A stretch of DNA of 64,000 nucleotides from Sphingopyxis fribergensis (GCF_000803645.1 NZ_CP009122.1:1836501-1900500); one strand, 5' to 3'; counted from the first letter of the stretch, positions 51,547 to 61,442 are shown. Program-made: numbers and translations. Notes: generated by a model from the sequence alone, not told the origin.

Positions 51547-52956
51547 ATGGCTCGGCAGCGCATCTTTGCCGGAAACCGGTTGAAACAGCTTCGCATGGAA
51601 CGCGGCATCATGCAGGCTCCCTTTGCCGAGCAGCTTGGCATTTCAACCTCATACCTCAGCCAGATCGAGCATGACGACCGTCCGCTCACGCCGGCGCTGC
51701 TGGAGCGCCTGCAACGCCTGTTCCCGCTCGAATGGGAGGAAGTCGCCGCCGACGTCGGCGATCGCCGCGCAGGGGCGCTGCGCGAGGCCGCCGCCGACCC
51801 GCTGTTCGCTGCATCCCCCCTGCCCCCCGACCAACTCGAGCGTGCGGCGTTGCAACAGCCGCAGCTCGCCGACCAGTTCGTCGCGCTCCACGCCGCCTAT
51901 CGCCGCGCGGGACAGCGATTGCAGATCATCGACGAGGCGCTGACCGGCGGCACGGCCGAGGGCAGCCGCCTGCCGTGGGAGGAAGTGCGCGACTGGTTCC
52001 ACGATGCGGGCAATTATGTCGACAGCATCGACCTCGCGGCCGAGGCGCTCGCGGGGCAGTTGCGCGGAAAGGATCCCTCGCCTGCCATCGAGACGATCGA
52101 ACGGCGCCTGCGCGACGCGCTCGGCATTTCGATCGTTTATCAACAGACACAAACGTTGCGCGATTTCGATGCGACGATGCGCCATCTGGTGATCGATCCG
52201 TCGCAGCCCGCCGAAAGCCGCCGTTTCCAGCTCGCGCACCAATTGGCGGCGCTCGCGCTCGCGAATGAGATCGCCGCCGTGGTCGAGGCGTCACCGCTGC
52301 GCACCGCGGCCGCGCGCCAACTGCTTCATGTCGGGCTTGCCAACTACGCGGCGGGTGCGGTGCTGATGCCTTACGCCCCCTTCCGTGCGAGCGCGCGCGC
52401 GGTGCGGCACGATATCGACCGGCTGCGGCTCGAATATGGTGTCAGCTTCGAGCAGGCGTGCCACCGTCTATCGACGCTCCAGCGCCCCGGCGCGCGGGGC
52501 ATCCCGATGTTCTTTTGTCGTGTCGACATGGCGGGCAATATCACCAAACGGCATTCGGCGACGCGGCTGCAGTTCGCGCGCTTCGGCGGCGCCTGCCCGC
52601 TTTGGATCGTCCATGAGGCCGCGGCGATACCCGACCGCATCCTATTCCAGCTTGCCGAAACCCCGGATGGACTGCGCTATGTGTCGATGGCGAAGGGGCT
52701 GGTGAAGCCATCGGGCAGCTATGCGCGCAGCCCGCGCCGTTACGCCGTCGCGCTCGGGTGCGAGGCGCAATATGCGGGCGATTTCGTCTACGCCGACGGG
52801 GTCGATGTCACGGCACCACAAGCGGCAACGCGCATCGGGCTTTCCTGCCGTATCTGTCCGCGCGACGATTGCGACCAGCGCGCCTTTCCGCCAAGCGACC
52901 GCCCGATCCTGGTCGATCCCGACCGGCGTGACGTCGTGCCGTACCGGATCGGCTAG
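51547..52956 (+). CDS. pccR: ScfR-family regulator, PccR-like (propionyl-CoA responsive)
   Basis: 469-residue short-chain fatty acyl-CoA regulator. Residues 8-65 are an XRE helix-turn-helix (LKQLRMERGIMQAPFAEQLG, ISTSYLSQIEHDDRPLT). The middle is an IrrE/ImmA-like domain in which the HExxH zinc-peptidase site is HQLAA (H231), so peptidase activity is unlikely. The C-terminal domain carries Cys residues in FFCRVD, GGACPLW, ALGCEAQ and SCRICPRDDC; mycobacterial PrpR, a homologue, has been reported to bind an Fe-S cluster. Position beside pccB and the TTTGCAAA sites points to control of propionyl-CoA assimilation. Confidence 0.88.
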   Translation: MARQRIFAGNRLKQLRMERGIMQAPFAEQLGISTSYLSQIEHDDRPLTPALLERLQRLFPLEWEEVAADVGDRRAGALREAAADPLFAASPLPPDQLERAALQQPQLADQFVALHAAYRRAGQRLQIIDEALTGGTAEGSRLPWEEVRDWFHDAGNYVDSIDLAAEALAGQLRGKDPSPAIETIERRLRDALGISIVYQQTQTLRDFDATMRHLVIDPSQPAESRRFQLAHQLAALALANEIAAVVEASPLRTAAARQLLHVGLANYAAGAVLMPYAPFRASARAVRHDIDRLRLEYGVSFEQACHRLSTLQRPGARGIPMFFCRVDMAGNITKRHSATRLQFARFGGACPLWIVHEAAAIPDRILFQLAETPDGLRYVSMAKGLVKPSGSYARSPRRYAVALGCEAQYAGDFVYADGVDVTAPQAATRIGLSCRICPRDDCDQRAFPPSDRPILVDPDRRDVVPYRIG

Positions 52957-53849
52957 CCGTCTATCACCAGTTCTTCGTCGAGAAAATCGAGGAAGGCGCG
53001 GATGCGCGCCGCCGCGCGATCTTCGGGCGCGTAGAGCGCGTGTATATCCTCGCCGTCGCCCGGGTGATAATCGGGGAGCACTTCGACGAGCCGCCCAGCC
53101 GTCAGATCTTGCGCGACATGAAAGCGTCCGTGCCTTGCGATACCGCCGCCCGCGACCGCCATCTGGCGAACGACCTCGCCGGAATTGCCGAAGAAGCTGC
53201 CGTGCACTGGGCGTTGAACGATCTTGCCGCCGATGCGGAAGGGCCAGCTGTCGACCGAGCGACGAAAGCTGAAGCGCAGGCAGTCATGCGCATCGAGATC
53301 GTCCGGGGTTGATGGTGTGCCGCGCCGCGCCAGATAATCCGGGCTTGCGATCAGCACCATGCGGCTGTGGCCGAGCTTTTTCGCGCGCAGGCGCGTGTCG
53401 CGCAAAGGGCCGATGCGGACCGCGATGTCGGCGCGCTCTTCGACGAGATCGACGATTGCATCGGATAGCGTGAGATCGACGGTGATATCGGGATAGCGTG
53501 CGGTAAAGCGCGGCAGGATCGGGAGCAAGCCCATCGTGCCGATCGAGGGCGAGGCGTTGATGCGGAGCAGCCCGCGTGGCCCTTGCTGCTCCTGCCCGAG
53601 CCCCGCTTCGACAGACTGGATATCGGCAAGCAAAACGCTCATCCGGTCGCGATAGGCGGTGCCTTCGGACGTCAGCGCGAGCGAGCGGGTCGTCCGGCGC
53701 ATCAGCGTGACACCCAGCCGTTGCTCAAGTCGTGCTATGCTGCGACTGACCGCCGAGGGCGTGAGCCGCAGTGCTTTCGCCGCGGACGCGAGGCTGCCGC
53801 CGTTCGCCACCGCCAGAAAGGTTTCGATATCGCCGAACCGGTTGTCCAT
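52953..53849 (-). CDS. LysR-family transcriptional regulator
   Basis: 298-residue LysR regulator. The winged helix-turn-helix is at residues 5-63 (FLAVANGGSLASAAKALRLT, PSAVSRSIARLEQRLGVTL) and the periplasmic-binding-like co-inducer domain covers 90-295. Divergent from the SDR gene at 53963, the usual arrangement for a regulator and its target. ATG 53849 has AGGA 7 bases upstream; another in-frame ATG is at 53855. The stop shares CTAG with the convergent pccR stop. Confidence 0.92.
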   Translation of the reverse strand: MDNRFGDIETFLAVANGGSLASAAKALRLTPSAVSRSIARLEQRLGVTLMRRTTRSLALTSEGTAYRDRMSVLLADIQSVEAGLGQEQQGPRGLLRINASPSIGTMGLLPILPRFTARYPDITVDLTLSDAIVDLVEERADIAVRIGPLRDTRLRAKKLGHSRMVLIASPDYLARRGTPSTPDDLDAHDCLRFSFRRSVDSWPFRIGGKIVQRPVHGSFFGNSGEVVRQMAVAGGGIARHGRFHVAQDLTAGRLVEVLPDYHPGDGEDIHALYAPEDRAAARIRAFLDFLDEELVIDG

Positions 53850-53858
53850 CACCATTCC

Positions 53859-53871
53859 TGATTTTGAATCA
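53859..53871. promoter_or_regulatory. LysR-box candidate
   Basis: TGATT-TTG-AATCA, a perfect 5-bp inverted repeat fitting T-N11-A, lies 10 bp before the LysR start in the 113-bp divergent region with the SDR gene. Such a place would allow autorepression. Confidence 0.35.
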
Positions 53872-53962
53872 CCACTGAAATGATGAAGAGCATTCTAATC
53901 AACAATGGTGGGTCGCGCTATCTTGCATCCATAAGATTGCACTCAAGCGAAAGGATTTCGTC

Positions 53963-54748
53963 ATGGACCTTAAACTCAAAGGAAAGACTGCCCTCGTCAC
54001 CGGGTCAACTGCCGGCATCGGTTTCGCGATCGCCAAGCGCCTCGCCCAAGAAGGCGTCGATGTCGTCATCACCGGCCGCAACCAGCAAAAGCTCGAGGAA
54101 GCAACCGCCGAACTGGCACAGTCGGGCACGATCCGCGCGGTCCTTGCCGATCCCGCGACCGCCGAAGGCGCCAATGTGCTCATCGCCGCGATCCCCGAGG
54201 TCGATATTCTCGTCAACAATCTCGGCATTTACGAAGCCAAGCCCTTTGCCGAGATCAGCGATGCCGACTGGCACAACATCTTTGAGATCAACGTCGTCAG
54301 CGGCGCGCGGCTGTCGCGGCACTATTTTCCGAAGATGCTCGAAAACAACTGGGGCCGCGTAATCTTTATCGCGAGCGAAAGCGGGCTGCTGCCGCCCGCC
54401 GAGATGATCCATTACGGCATGACCAAGACCGCGCAGCTCACGATCGCCCGCGGGCTTGCCGAGCAGACCAAGGGCACAGGTGTGACGGTCAACAGCGTGC
54501 TGCCGGGGCCGACGCGCTCGGAAGGCATTACCGACTTCATCCGCTCGGTCGTGTCGAACCCCGACGCGCCCGAAGCAGAGCGCGAGAAGATCTTTTTCGA
54601 AGAACTTCGCCCGCTGTCGCTGATCCGCCGCCTGATCGATGCCGACGAGATCGGAGCGATGGTGACCTATCTGGCGAGCCCGTTGGCGGCCGTCACGAAC
54701 GGCGCCGCGATCCGCGCCGAGGGCGGGATTATACCGACGATTGCTTGA
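53963..54748 (+). CDS. SDR-family oxidoreductase
   Basis: 261-residue classical short-chain dehydrogenase. Cofactor motif TGSTAGIG near residue 14, an Arg after beta-2 (TGRNQQK) that favours NADPH, NNLG near 87, and catalytic Ser/Tyr/Lys in SESGLLPPAEMIHYGMTK near 138-155. The C-terminus (TNGAAIRAEGGIIPTIA) is the common FabG-like end. Substrate unknown. Probably controlled by the divergent LysR regulator. Confidence 0.9.
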   Translation: MDLKLKGKTALVTGSTAGIGFAIAKRLAQEGVDVVITGRNQQKLEEATAELAQSGTIRAVLADPATAEGANVLIAAIPEVDILVNNLGIYEAKPFAEISDADWHNIFEINVVSGARLSRHYFPKMLENNWGRVIFIASESGLLPPAEMIHYGMTKTAQLTIARGLAEQTKGTGVTVNSVLPGPTRSEGITDFIRSVVSNPDAPEAEREKIFFEELRPLSLIRRLIDADEIGAMVTYLASPLAAVTNGAAIRAEGGIIPTIA

Positions 54749-54757
54749 AGCCTCTCT

Positions 54758-54830
54758 CCTCCCGCTTGCGGGAGGGGGAGGGCCTGTTACCGAAACATGC
54801 CCTCCCCTAGTCCTTCCCATAAATGGGAGG
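54758..54830. terminator. Hairpin pair between convergent SDR genes, probable bidirectional terminator
   Basis: CTCCCGC-TT-GCGGGAG (54759-54774) and TCCCAT-AA-ATGGGA (54815-54828) lie in the 88-bp gap between two convergent genes, with repeated GGAGGG/CCCTCC around them. No long T tract follows, so it may instead be a REP-type repeat. Confidence 0.55.
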
Positions 54831-54836
54831 GAGACT

Positions 54837-55853
54837 TCACACCCTCACAATTCCCCGCTCGATCAAACCATGCGCCGTTGCGAGGATCGCTTCCTCGGGC
54901 GGGCGTATCGTCCAGCCGAGCGTCTTCATCGCATGGCTGCTGTCGCCGCCGCGGACATTGCCGAGTTCGGCGACGAGTTGCTTGAGCTCGGGCCGCACCA
55001 GCGCGAACAGCTTGAGCAGCCAGTCGGGCATTTTGCGCGTCGGCACCTTCTTCGCCTTGTCGCCAAGGTTCGTGGTCAGGATTTTCGCGACGTCGATCAT
55101 CTTCAAGAACGGCCCCGAACAGACATAACGCTCGTCTCGGACATCGGGCGCCGTCAGTGCGCGATAATGAAGGTCGGCGACGTCGCGCACGTCAATGATC
55201 CCGAAGCCGATGTCGGGGCACATCGGCACCTTGCCCTCCAGCAATTGTTTCACCAGCTCGATCGAGGTCGAAAGATCGTCCGAGAGCAAAGGCCCGAACA
55301 CCGCGGCGGGATTGACCGAGGCGAACTCCATATCGTCGCCCTCGGCCTTCACCCATTCGCGCGCCGCGCGCTCAGCGACGGTCTTCGAGCGCGGATAGGG
55401 CATGACATCGGGGTTATCGAGATTGGTCCAGTCGGACTCGCTGTAAATGCCGCCACCATCGCCATGGCCATAGGCGATCGCCGCCATCGACGAGGTCAGG
55501 ACGAAGCGCTTGATCCCGGCGGCGCGCGCGAAACGCAGCGCGCGGAGCGCCCCTTCGCGCGCGGGGACGACCAGATCGTCGGCATGTTTGGGCACGTCCA
55601 GGGGAAACGGCGAGGCAATATGGGCGACATGCGTGCAGCCCGCGATCGCTTCGGCCCAGCCCGCGTCATGCTCCAGATCGGCGGCGAAAAATTTCAGCCG
55701 GTCGTTATCGACGTTCAGCCAGCCGCGGACCTCTGCCTCGCGTTTCAGGCTGCGCACCGTCGTGTGGACGGTCCAGCCGTTGTCTATCAGCTGCCGAATC
55801 AGGAAGCCCGCGATATAACCGCTGCCTCCGGTAACCAGTGCCGTACCCGTCAT
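54837..55853 (-). CDS. NAD(P)-dependent epimerase/aldehyde reductase (extended SDR)
   Basis: 338-residue extended SDR of the dihydroflavonol-4-reductase/aldehyde reductase group. The cofactor motif is TGGSGYIAG near residue 9, an Arg (TTVRSLKRE) favours NADPH, and the catalytic Tyr/Lys are in YPRSKTVAE near 150. It reduces carbonyls or acts on a lipid or sterol-like substrate; which is not evident. ATG 55853 is preferred because the Rossmann fold starts right after. Follows gor and pgi on the same strand. Confidence 0.87.
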   Translation of the reverse strand: MTGTALVTGGSGYIAGFLIRQLIDNGWTVHTTVRSLKREAEVRGWLNVDNDRLKFFAADLEHDAGWAEAIAGCTHVAHIASPFPLDVPKHADDLVVPAREGALRALRFARAAGIKRFVLTSSMAAIAYGHGDGGGIYSESDWTNLDNPDVMPYPRSKTVAERAAREWVKAEGDDMEFASVNPAAVFGPLLSDDLSTSIELVKQLLEGKVPMCPDIGFGIIDVRDVADLHYRALTAPDVRDERYVCSGPFLKMIDVAKILTTNLGDKAKKVPTRKMPDWLLKLFALVRPELKQLVAELGNVRGGDSSHAMKTLGWTIRPPEEAILATAHGLIERGIVRV

Positions 55854-55894
55854 GCGGCCCTCCACGCCCGTCGAGAGCATGGAGGGTAGCAGGA

Positions 55895-57241
55895 TTATTT
55901 CAGCAGCACGAGTTCCTCGGCCATGCTTGGGTGGAGCGCGACAGTGTTGTCGAAGTCGGTCTTGGTCAGCCCGGCCTTCACGGCCACCGCCGCGGCCTGC
56001 AAAATCTCGGGGGCGTCGGGGCCGATCATGTGCAGCCCGACCACCTGATCGGTCGCCGCGTTGACGATCATCTTGTACAGCGCACGCTCGTTGCGGCCCG
56101 CGAGGACATTTTTCATCGCGCGGAAGTCGCTGGTGTAGACGCGGATCGAGCCGAGCTTGTTGCGCGCCTCGGCCTCGGTCATGCCGACCGCACCGATCGG
56201 CGGGTGGCTGAACACCGCGCTCGGGACATTGGCATAGTCGACGACGGTCGGTTTGCCGCCGAACACGCTGTCGGCAAACGCCTGCCCTTCGCGGATCGCA
56301 ACCGGGGTCAGCTGGATACGATTGGTGACGTCGCCGACCGCATAGATGCTCGGCACCGACGACTGGTTCGCTTCGTCGACCTTGATCGCGCCGTCCTTAT
56401 CGAGTTCGACGCCGATCTCTTCGAGCCCGAGCCCCTTGCTGTTGGGTACGCGTCCTGCGGCCACGAGCACTGCATCGGCCTGGATCGGTTCGCTATTGTC
56501 CAGATGGACCGTTAGCGAGCCGTCGTCATTCTTCTCGATCGACTGGAACGGTGCGTTGAACTTGAACTCGATGCCCTTGGTCATCGAAATCTGCAGCAGT
56601 CGGTCACGGATCTGTTCATCATAACCGCGCAGGATCGTGTCGCCGCGGTTGACGATCGTCACCTTGCTACCGAATTCATTAAAGATGCCGGCAAATTCGT
56701 TGGCGATATAGCCCCCGCCCGCGATGACAACGCGCTTTGGCAGCGTTTCGAGATGGAAAACCTCGTTCGAGGTAATGGCATGTTCGCTGCCCGGAAATTC
56801 GGGGACGTGCGGCCAGCCGCCGGTCGCGATCAATATGCGTTCGGCACTGATTTCCTGCCCGTCGGCGAGACGGACCTTTTGCGGGCCGACGACGGTCGCG
56901 CGGGTCTTGAACAGCGTCACCTTGTGATTGTCGAGCGTCTGTCCATAAAGGCCTTCGAGCCGGTCGACCTCCGCGAGGACGTTGTCGCGGAGACGGTTCC
57001 AGTCGAATTTGCAGTCTGGGACGTCCCAGCCGAACTTGCGCGCATCCTTCAGATCCTCAGCGAAATGCGCGCCATAGACGAGCAATTTCTTGGGGACGCA
57101 GCCACGAATGACGCAGGTGCCGCCGACGCGATATTCCTCGGCTAGCGCAACGCGGGCGCCGTGCGAGGCCGCGATGCGCGAGGCGCGGACGCCGCCCGAT
57201 CCGGCGCCGATGACAAACAGGTCGAAATCAAACTCGCTCAT
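55895..57241 (-). CDS. gor: Glutathione-disulfide reductase
   Basis: 448-residue flavoprotein reducing GSSG with NADPH. FAD motif VIGAGSGGVRAS near residue 10, redox disulfide C43/C48 in GGTCVIRGCVPKK, NADP motif VIAGGGYIANEFAG near 170 followed by an Arg/Asn pair (NRGD), and the C-terminal active-site His in ALHPSMAEELV near 438. GTCVIRGCVPKK distinguishes it from dihydrolipoyl dehydrogenase (which has CLNWGC) and is typical of glutathione reductases. 110 bp separate it from pgi upstream. Confidence 0.94.
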   Translation of the reverse strand: MSEFDFDLFVIGAGSGGVRASRIAASHGARVALAEEYRVGGTCVIRGCVPKKLLVYGAHFAEDLKDARKFGWDVPDCKFDWNRLRDNVLAEVDRLEGLYGQTLDNHKVTLFKTRATVVGPQKVRLADGQEISAERILIATGGWPHVPEFPGSEHAITSNEVFHLETLPKRVVIAGGGYIANEFAGIFNEFGSKVTIVNRGDTILRGYDEQIRDRLLQISMTKGIEFKFNAPFQSIEKNDDGSLTVHLDNSEPIQADAVLVAAGRVPNSKGLGLEEIGVELDKDGAIKVDEANQSSVPSIYAVGDVTNRIQLTPVAIREGQAFADSVFGGKPTVVDYANVPSAVFSHPPIGAVGMTEAEARNKLGSIRVYTSDFRAMKNVLAGRNERALYKMIVNAATDQVVGLHMIGPDAPEILQAAAVAVKAGLTKTDFDNTVALHPSMAEELVLLK

Positions 57242-57351
57242 TCAAAACCCCTGATCTTTGTGGTCGCGTGCTATTCGCGTCGGGCGCCTATGTGGTTACG
57301 CTGCCCTGCGATGCCAATCGAATTTTGCGGTCACAGTGATGAAGCGCGAGG

Positions 57352-58857
57352 TCACTCCCCTAGCGCGGCCTGCATCAGCGCCTGTGTTGCGGGATCGAAT
57401 TCGACCGTCCCTTCGGAAAGCCCCTTGGCCATTTCCTTGCCGAGCTCGACACCGAACTGGTCGAACGGGTTGATCCCGAGCAGCACGGCGTTGGCAAATA
57501 CGCGATGTTCGTAAAAGGCGATCAACGCGCCGAGACTGTGCGGCGTGACCTGATCGAGCAGGATCGTCGTCGAGGGCCGGTCGCCGGGATAATTGCGCGC
57601 GCCGTCGGCGCTCGCGCGCCCGGTCATCAGCGCCGCGCCCTGCGCGATGCAGTTCGCGACGAGCGTTTCGTGATGCGCCTCGTCGAGCAGATGGTCGGGC
57701 TCGCGAGCGACGACGAACTCGACCGGGGTCAGCCGCGTGCCCTGGTGGAGCAGCTGGAACACCGCATGCTGCGCGTCGGTGCCGACGCCGCCCCAGGTGA
57801 TTGGCGCGCTCTCACGGCCGACCGGCTGGCCGTCGAGGGTGACTGACTTGCCGTTCGATTCCATTTCGAGCTGCTGGAGATAGTCGGGAAGGAGCCGCAA
57901 CCGTTCGTCATAGGCAAAGACCGCGCGCGTCTGGCAGCCGAGGCGATTCGCGTAAATCTGATCGGCAAAGGCGGCGAGCAGGCAGACATTGTCGGCGCCG
58001 TCGGCGAGCCGGAAATGGCGATCCATCTCGGCCGCGCCTTCGAGCAGGTCGGCAAAGGCGTCCCATCCGAGCGCGAGCGCGGCGGGAAAGCCGATCGACG
58101 ACCAGAGAGAATAGCGCCCACCAACGCTTTCGTTGAACGGCAGGATGCGCGTCTCGTCGATGCCCCACTCGATCGCGCGCTCGGGCTTGGCGGTCAGCGC
58201 GATGAAGCGGCCGAGTGGATCGGTAACGCCGGCCTCTTCGAGCCATTGCAGCGCCGAACTGGCGTTGAGCAAGGTCTCGGTGGTGGTGAAGGTCTTCGAT
58301 GCGACCGCGACCAGCGTATGTTCAGGGCTGAATTTGGCGAAGACCTCGTCGAGCGCCGCCCCATCGACGTTCGACACCACCGCGACGTCATAGCGGTCGC
58401 TGTGGCGGCCAAGCGCGTCGATGAGCAGGTCGGGGCCGAGTGCCGAGCCACCGATGCCGATGTGGAGCAGGTGGCGGATCTCGCCGAACGCACCCGCCTC
58501 GATCGCGTCGATCATCATCCGCATCCGCTGGTGCAGCGCCTGTGCAGCGTGGACCGACTCGGGCGCGCCGTCGCCCCGTTCGGCGCTATGCTCGGCAGCA
58601 CGACCTTCGGTGGGATTGGCGATGCCGCCCGAAAACAGCGTCTTGCGCCGGCCCGCGAAATCCTGCGCCGCGGCAAGGTCGGAGAGGATCGATACAGCCG
58701 CCGCGTCAAGATGCGTCTTGGCAAAATCGAAGCGGATGTCGGCGACGCGGCGCACCGTGGCCTGCAGCCGCGCTTCGGGATCGGCGGCGACCAGATCGGT
58801 CAGCTTTTGCGGCTGCCATTCGGAAAGGGCCTGCCAGGCCTGCGAAGCTGTCGTCAT
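57352..58857 (-). CDS. pgi: Glucose-6-phosphate isomerase
   Basis: 501-residue isomerase linking glucose-6-phosphate and fructose-6-phosphate. Sugar-phosphate-binding region IGIGGSALGPDLLIDAL near residue 135, SKTFTTTETLLNA near 190, the second phosphate site GGRYSLWSSIGFPAAL near 249, and the C-terminal GINPFDQFGVELGKEMAK near 468. Two adjacent ATGs (58860, 58857) follow GAGGA; the second has better spacing. Divergent from lepB. Confidence 0.94.
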   Translation of the reverse strand: MTTASQAWQALSEWQPQKLTDLVAADPEARLQATVRRVADIRFDFAKTHLDAAAVSILSDLAAAQDFAGRRKTLFSGGIANPTEGRAAEHSAERGDGAPESVHAAQALHQRMRMMIDAIEAGAFGEIRHLLHIGIGGSALGPDLLIDALGRHSDRYDVAVVSNVDGAALDEVFAKFSPEHTLVAVASKTFTTTETLLNASSALQWLEEAGVTDPLGRFIALTAKPERAIEWGIDETRILPFNESVGGRYSLWSSIGFPAALALGWDAFADLLEGAAEMDRHFRLADGADNVCLLAAFADQIYANRLGCQTRAVFAYDERLRLLPDYLQQLEMESNGKSVTLDGQPVGRESAPITWGGVGTDAQHAVFQLLHQGTRLTPVEFVVAREPDHLLDEAHHETLVANCIAQGAALMTGRASADGARNYPGDRPSTTILLDQVTPHSLGALIAFYEHRVFANAVLLGINPFDQFGVELGKEMAKGLSEGTVEFDPATQALMQAALGE

Positions 58858-58981
58858 CATCAAAATCCTCGAGAAGGGGGAGCGAATCTCGAACTTTCTG
58901 TAAGCCTGCGGCCCTCGCGGCGCCAGTGTCGTCCGCCGATATTTGCTTGACGTGGCAACCTATTCATCGCCAATGCGCGGC

Positions 58982-59875
58982 ATGACCCAAGCCAGCTTTA
59001 CCGCCGATGTGACGCCCCCGACCGGACCCGCGCCGTCGTCCCCGACCCCGGCACCGTTGTCCGCCAAAGAAGAGGCGGTCGACACCGTCCGCTTCCTCGC
59101 TTTGCTCGCGATTGCGGTGCTGATTTTCCGCAGCTTTTTCCTGTCGCCCTTCAACATTCCATCGGAATCGATGCAGCCGCGGCTCTTGATCGGCGACTAT
59201 CTTCTCGTCAACAAAATGGCCTATGGCTATTCGAAATACAGCCTGCCGTTCAGCGTTCCGCTGATCCCTGGCCGTATTTTCGCGCGCACCCCCGAACGCG
59301 GCGACGTCGTCGTGTTCAAGGCGCCGCCGGTGGCCGACAATGATTATATCAAGCGCGTCATCGGCCTGCCCGGCGACAGCGTGCAGGTGAAGGACGGCAT
59401 CGTATGGCTGAACGGCAAGCCGCTGAAGCGCGAAGCCATTGCCGACTTCGTCATTCCGGTGACTCCGAACATGGTCGAAGCCTCGCGCATGACGGGCACC
59501 CTGCCCTGCTATTCGCCTGAGTTCGAGGAAATCGCCGCCGACGGCCAGCGCCAGTGCCGGTACAAGCAGTTCCGCGAGACGCTGCCGAGCGGCAAAAGCT
59601 ATAACATCCTCGACATCACGACGATCGCCGAGGACAACACCCCGCTCGTCGTCGTGCCCGCTGGCCATTTGTTCCTGATGGGCGACAACCGCGACCGCAG
59701 CGCCGACAGCCGCTTCCCCGCGATGGAAAATCAGGGCATCGGCCTCGTCCCTGAGGAAAATCTGGTCGGCCACGCGCTCGTCGGCATGTTCTCGACCGAC
59801 GGGTCGGCGAGCTGGATCAACCCGATCAGCTGGTTCACTGCGGCGCGGTGGGGCCGCATCGGGGACGGTTTTTGA
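58982..59875 (+). CDS. lepB: Signal peptidase I
   Basis: 297-residue inner membrane serine protease that removes signal peptides. One membrane segment (about residues 37-55) is followed by the catalytic Ser63 in PSESM, the general-base Lys in [12 protein letters not shown] near 125, and box [12 protein letters not shown] near 240. A Pro-rich N-terminal tail of about 30 residues precedes the membrane segment. ATG 58982 or 58973 could start it. First gene of the conserved lepB-rnc-era operon; its stop overlaps rnc. Confidence 0.94.
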   Translation: MTQASFTADVTPPTGPAPSSPTPAPLSAKEEAVDTVRFLALLAIAVLIFRSFFLSPFNIPSESMQPRLLIGDYLLVNKMAYGYSKYSLPFSVPLIPGRIFARTPERGDVVVFKAPPVADNDYIKRVIGLPGDSVQVKDGIVWLNGKPLKREAIADFVIPVTPNMVEASRMTGTLPCYSPEFEEIAADGQRQCRYKQFRETLPSGKSYNILDITTIAEDNTPLVVVPAGHLFLMGDNRDRSADSRFPAMENQGIGLVPEENLVGHALVGMFSTDGSASWINPISWFTAARWGRIGDGF

Positions 59876-60552
59876 ACGATCCGCTTAATAACGGGGCGCT
59901 CGCCGAGATCATCGGCTGCACCCCAGGCGACCTGAAACTCTATGATCTGGCTTTGACGCACGGAAGCACCGGGCGCGCCGATTATCAGCGGCTTGAGTTT
60001 TTGGGCGACCGCGTGCTGGGCCTGGTGATCGCGTCGGAACTCTACACGCGTTTTCCGGCGGCTAGCGAGGGCGAGATGTCGTCGCGGCTGCATGTGCTGG
60101 CGTCGGGTGCGACCTGCGCGGCGATTGCGCAGCGCCTGAACCTGACCGCCCTCGTCCGCTTCGGCGCGCAGGCACGCAATGATGGCGGGCGCTATAGCGA
60201 CAATATCGCGGCCGACGCGATCGAGGCGCTGATCGGTGCGCTCTATCTCGATCAGGGTGCCGAGGCCGCGCGCCGCTTCATCCTCACCCACTGGGATGAG
60301 ATGATCGACGGGCAGCAGGAAGCACCCAAGCATCCCAAGGCCGCGCTGCAGGAATGGGCACTCGCGCGCAAGCGCCGCCCGCCGGAATATGAAATCGTCG
60401 CGCGCGAAGGCCCTGACCACTCGCCGCGCTTTCGCGTGGCCGTCAGCATCGGCAAGCTTGCGCGCGCCGAGGCAGAAGGCACCAGCAAACAGGCGGCCGA
60501 AAAGGCCGCGGCGGCGACATTGCTCGCTGAGCTCGAAGGAATGAAATTATGA
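59872..60552 (+). CDS. rnc: Ribonuclease III
   Basis: 226-residue double-strand-specific RNase. Signature [13 protein letters not shown] near residue 40, the second catalytic Asp/Glu in [15 protein letters not shown] near 105-119, and a C-terminal dsRNA-binding domain (about 150-225: [30 protein letters not shown]). I chose the TTG at 59872 because TTGA overlaps the lepB stop and gives the family length; no ATG lies near the N-terminus. The era start overlaps the rnc stop (ATGA at 60549). Confidence 0.94.
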   Translation: MNDPLNNGALAEIIGCTPGDLKLYDLALTHGSTGRADYQRLEFLGDRVLGLVIASELYTRFPAASEGEMSSRLHVLASGATCAAIAQRLNLTALVRFGAQARNDGGRYSDNIAADAIEALIGALYLDQGAEAARRFILTHWDEMIDGQQEAPKHPKAALQEWALARKRRPPEYEIVAREGPDHSPRFRVAVSIGKLARAEAEGTSKQAAEKAAAATLLAELEGMKL

Positions 60553-61442
60553 CCCACCGTTGCGGATTTGTCGCCGTCGTCGGCGCGCCGAACGCGGGCA
60601 AATCGACCATCGTCAACGCGCTTGTCGGCCAGAAGGTCGCGATCGTCAGCCCGAAGGCGCAGACCACGCGCACGCGGCTGATGGGGGTCGCGATGGACGG
60701 CGAAACGCAGATCGTGCTGATCGACACGCCGGGCATTTTCGCCCCCACCCGCCGGCTCGACCGCGCGATGGTCGCCGCAGCATGGAACAGTCTCGATCAG
60801 GCCGAGGCGATCCTCGTGATGATCGACGCCGCAGCAAAACTCGGTGAGCGCGCCGAACGCGTGCTGCAGGGGATCGAGGGGCGCCCCGAGAAGAAATTTC
60901 TCGTGCTTAACAAGGTCGACCTGACCAAGAAGGACAAGCTGCTGACGATCGCGACGCAGCTTAATGAGCGCGTCGCCTTCGATGAAACCTTCTTTATCTC
61001 GGCGAGCACCGGCGACGGGGTTCCCGAACTCAAGGCGCACCTCGCAAAGCTGATGCCCGAAGGCCATTGGCATTTTCCCGAGGACGAGGTCAGCGACGCC
61101 CCCGAACGGATGCTCGCCGCCGAAATCACGCGCGAGCAGCTTTATCGCCAGCTTCACGAGGAACTGCCGTACCAGTCGACCGTCGAGACCGAGAAATTCA
61201 CGACACGCCCCGACGGAAGCGCTGAAATCCACCAGCAAATCCTTGTCGCGCGCGACAACCAGCGCGCGATCATCCTCGGCCACAAGGGCGAGCGGATCAA
61301 GGAGATTGGCAGCAAGGCCCGCGCTGAGCTGACAGAGCTGTTGGGGCGCAAGGTCCATTTGTTCCTGCACGTCAAGGTCAAGGCGAATTGGGACGAGGAC
61401 CGCGGTGTCTATCGCGACATGGGGCTTGATTGGGTCGACTAG
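60549..61442 (+). CDS. era: GTPase Era
   Basis: 297-residue ribosome-assembly GTPase binding the 3' end of 16S rRNA. G1 GAPNAGKST near residue 12, G3 DTPG near 59, G4 NKVD near 122, then a C-terminal KH domain with [11 protein letters not shown] near 237. Coupled to rnc by ATGA. The stop shares CTAG (61439-61442) with the convergent lipase gene. Confidence 0.96.
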   Translation: MTHRCGFVAVVGAPNAGKSTIVNALVGQKVAIVSPKAQTTRTRLMGVAMDGETQIVLIDTPGIFAPTRRLDRAMVAAAWNSLDQAEAILVMIDAAAKLGERAERVLQGIEGRPEKKFLVLNKVDLTKKDKLLTIATQLNERVAFDETFFISASTGDGVPELKAHLAKLMPEGHWHFPEDEVSDAPERMLAAEITREQLYRQLHEELPYQSTVETEKFTTRPDGSAEIHQQILVARDNQRAIILGHKGERIKEIGSKARAELTELLGRKVHLFLHVKVKANWDEDRGVYRDMGLDWVD

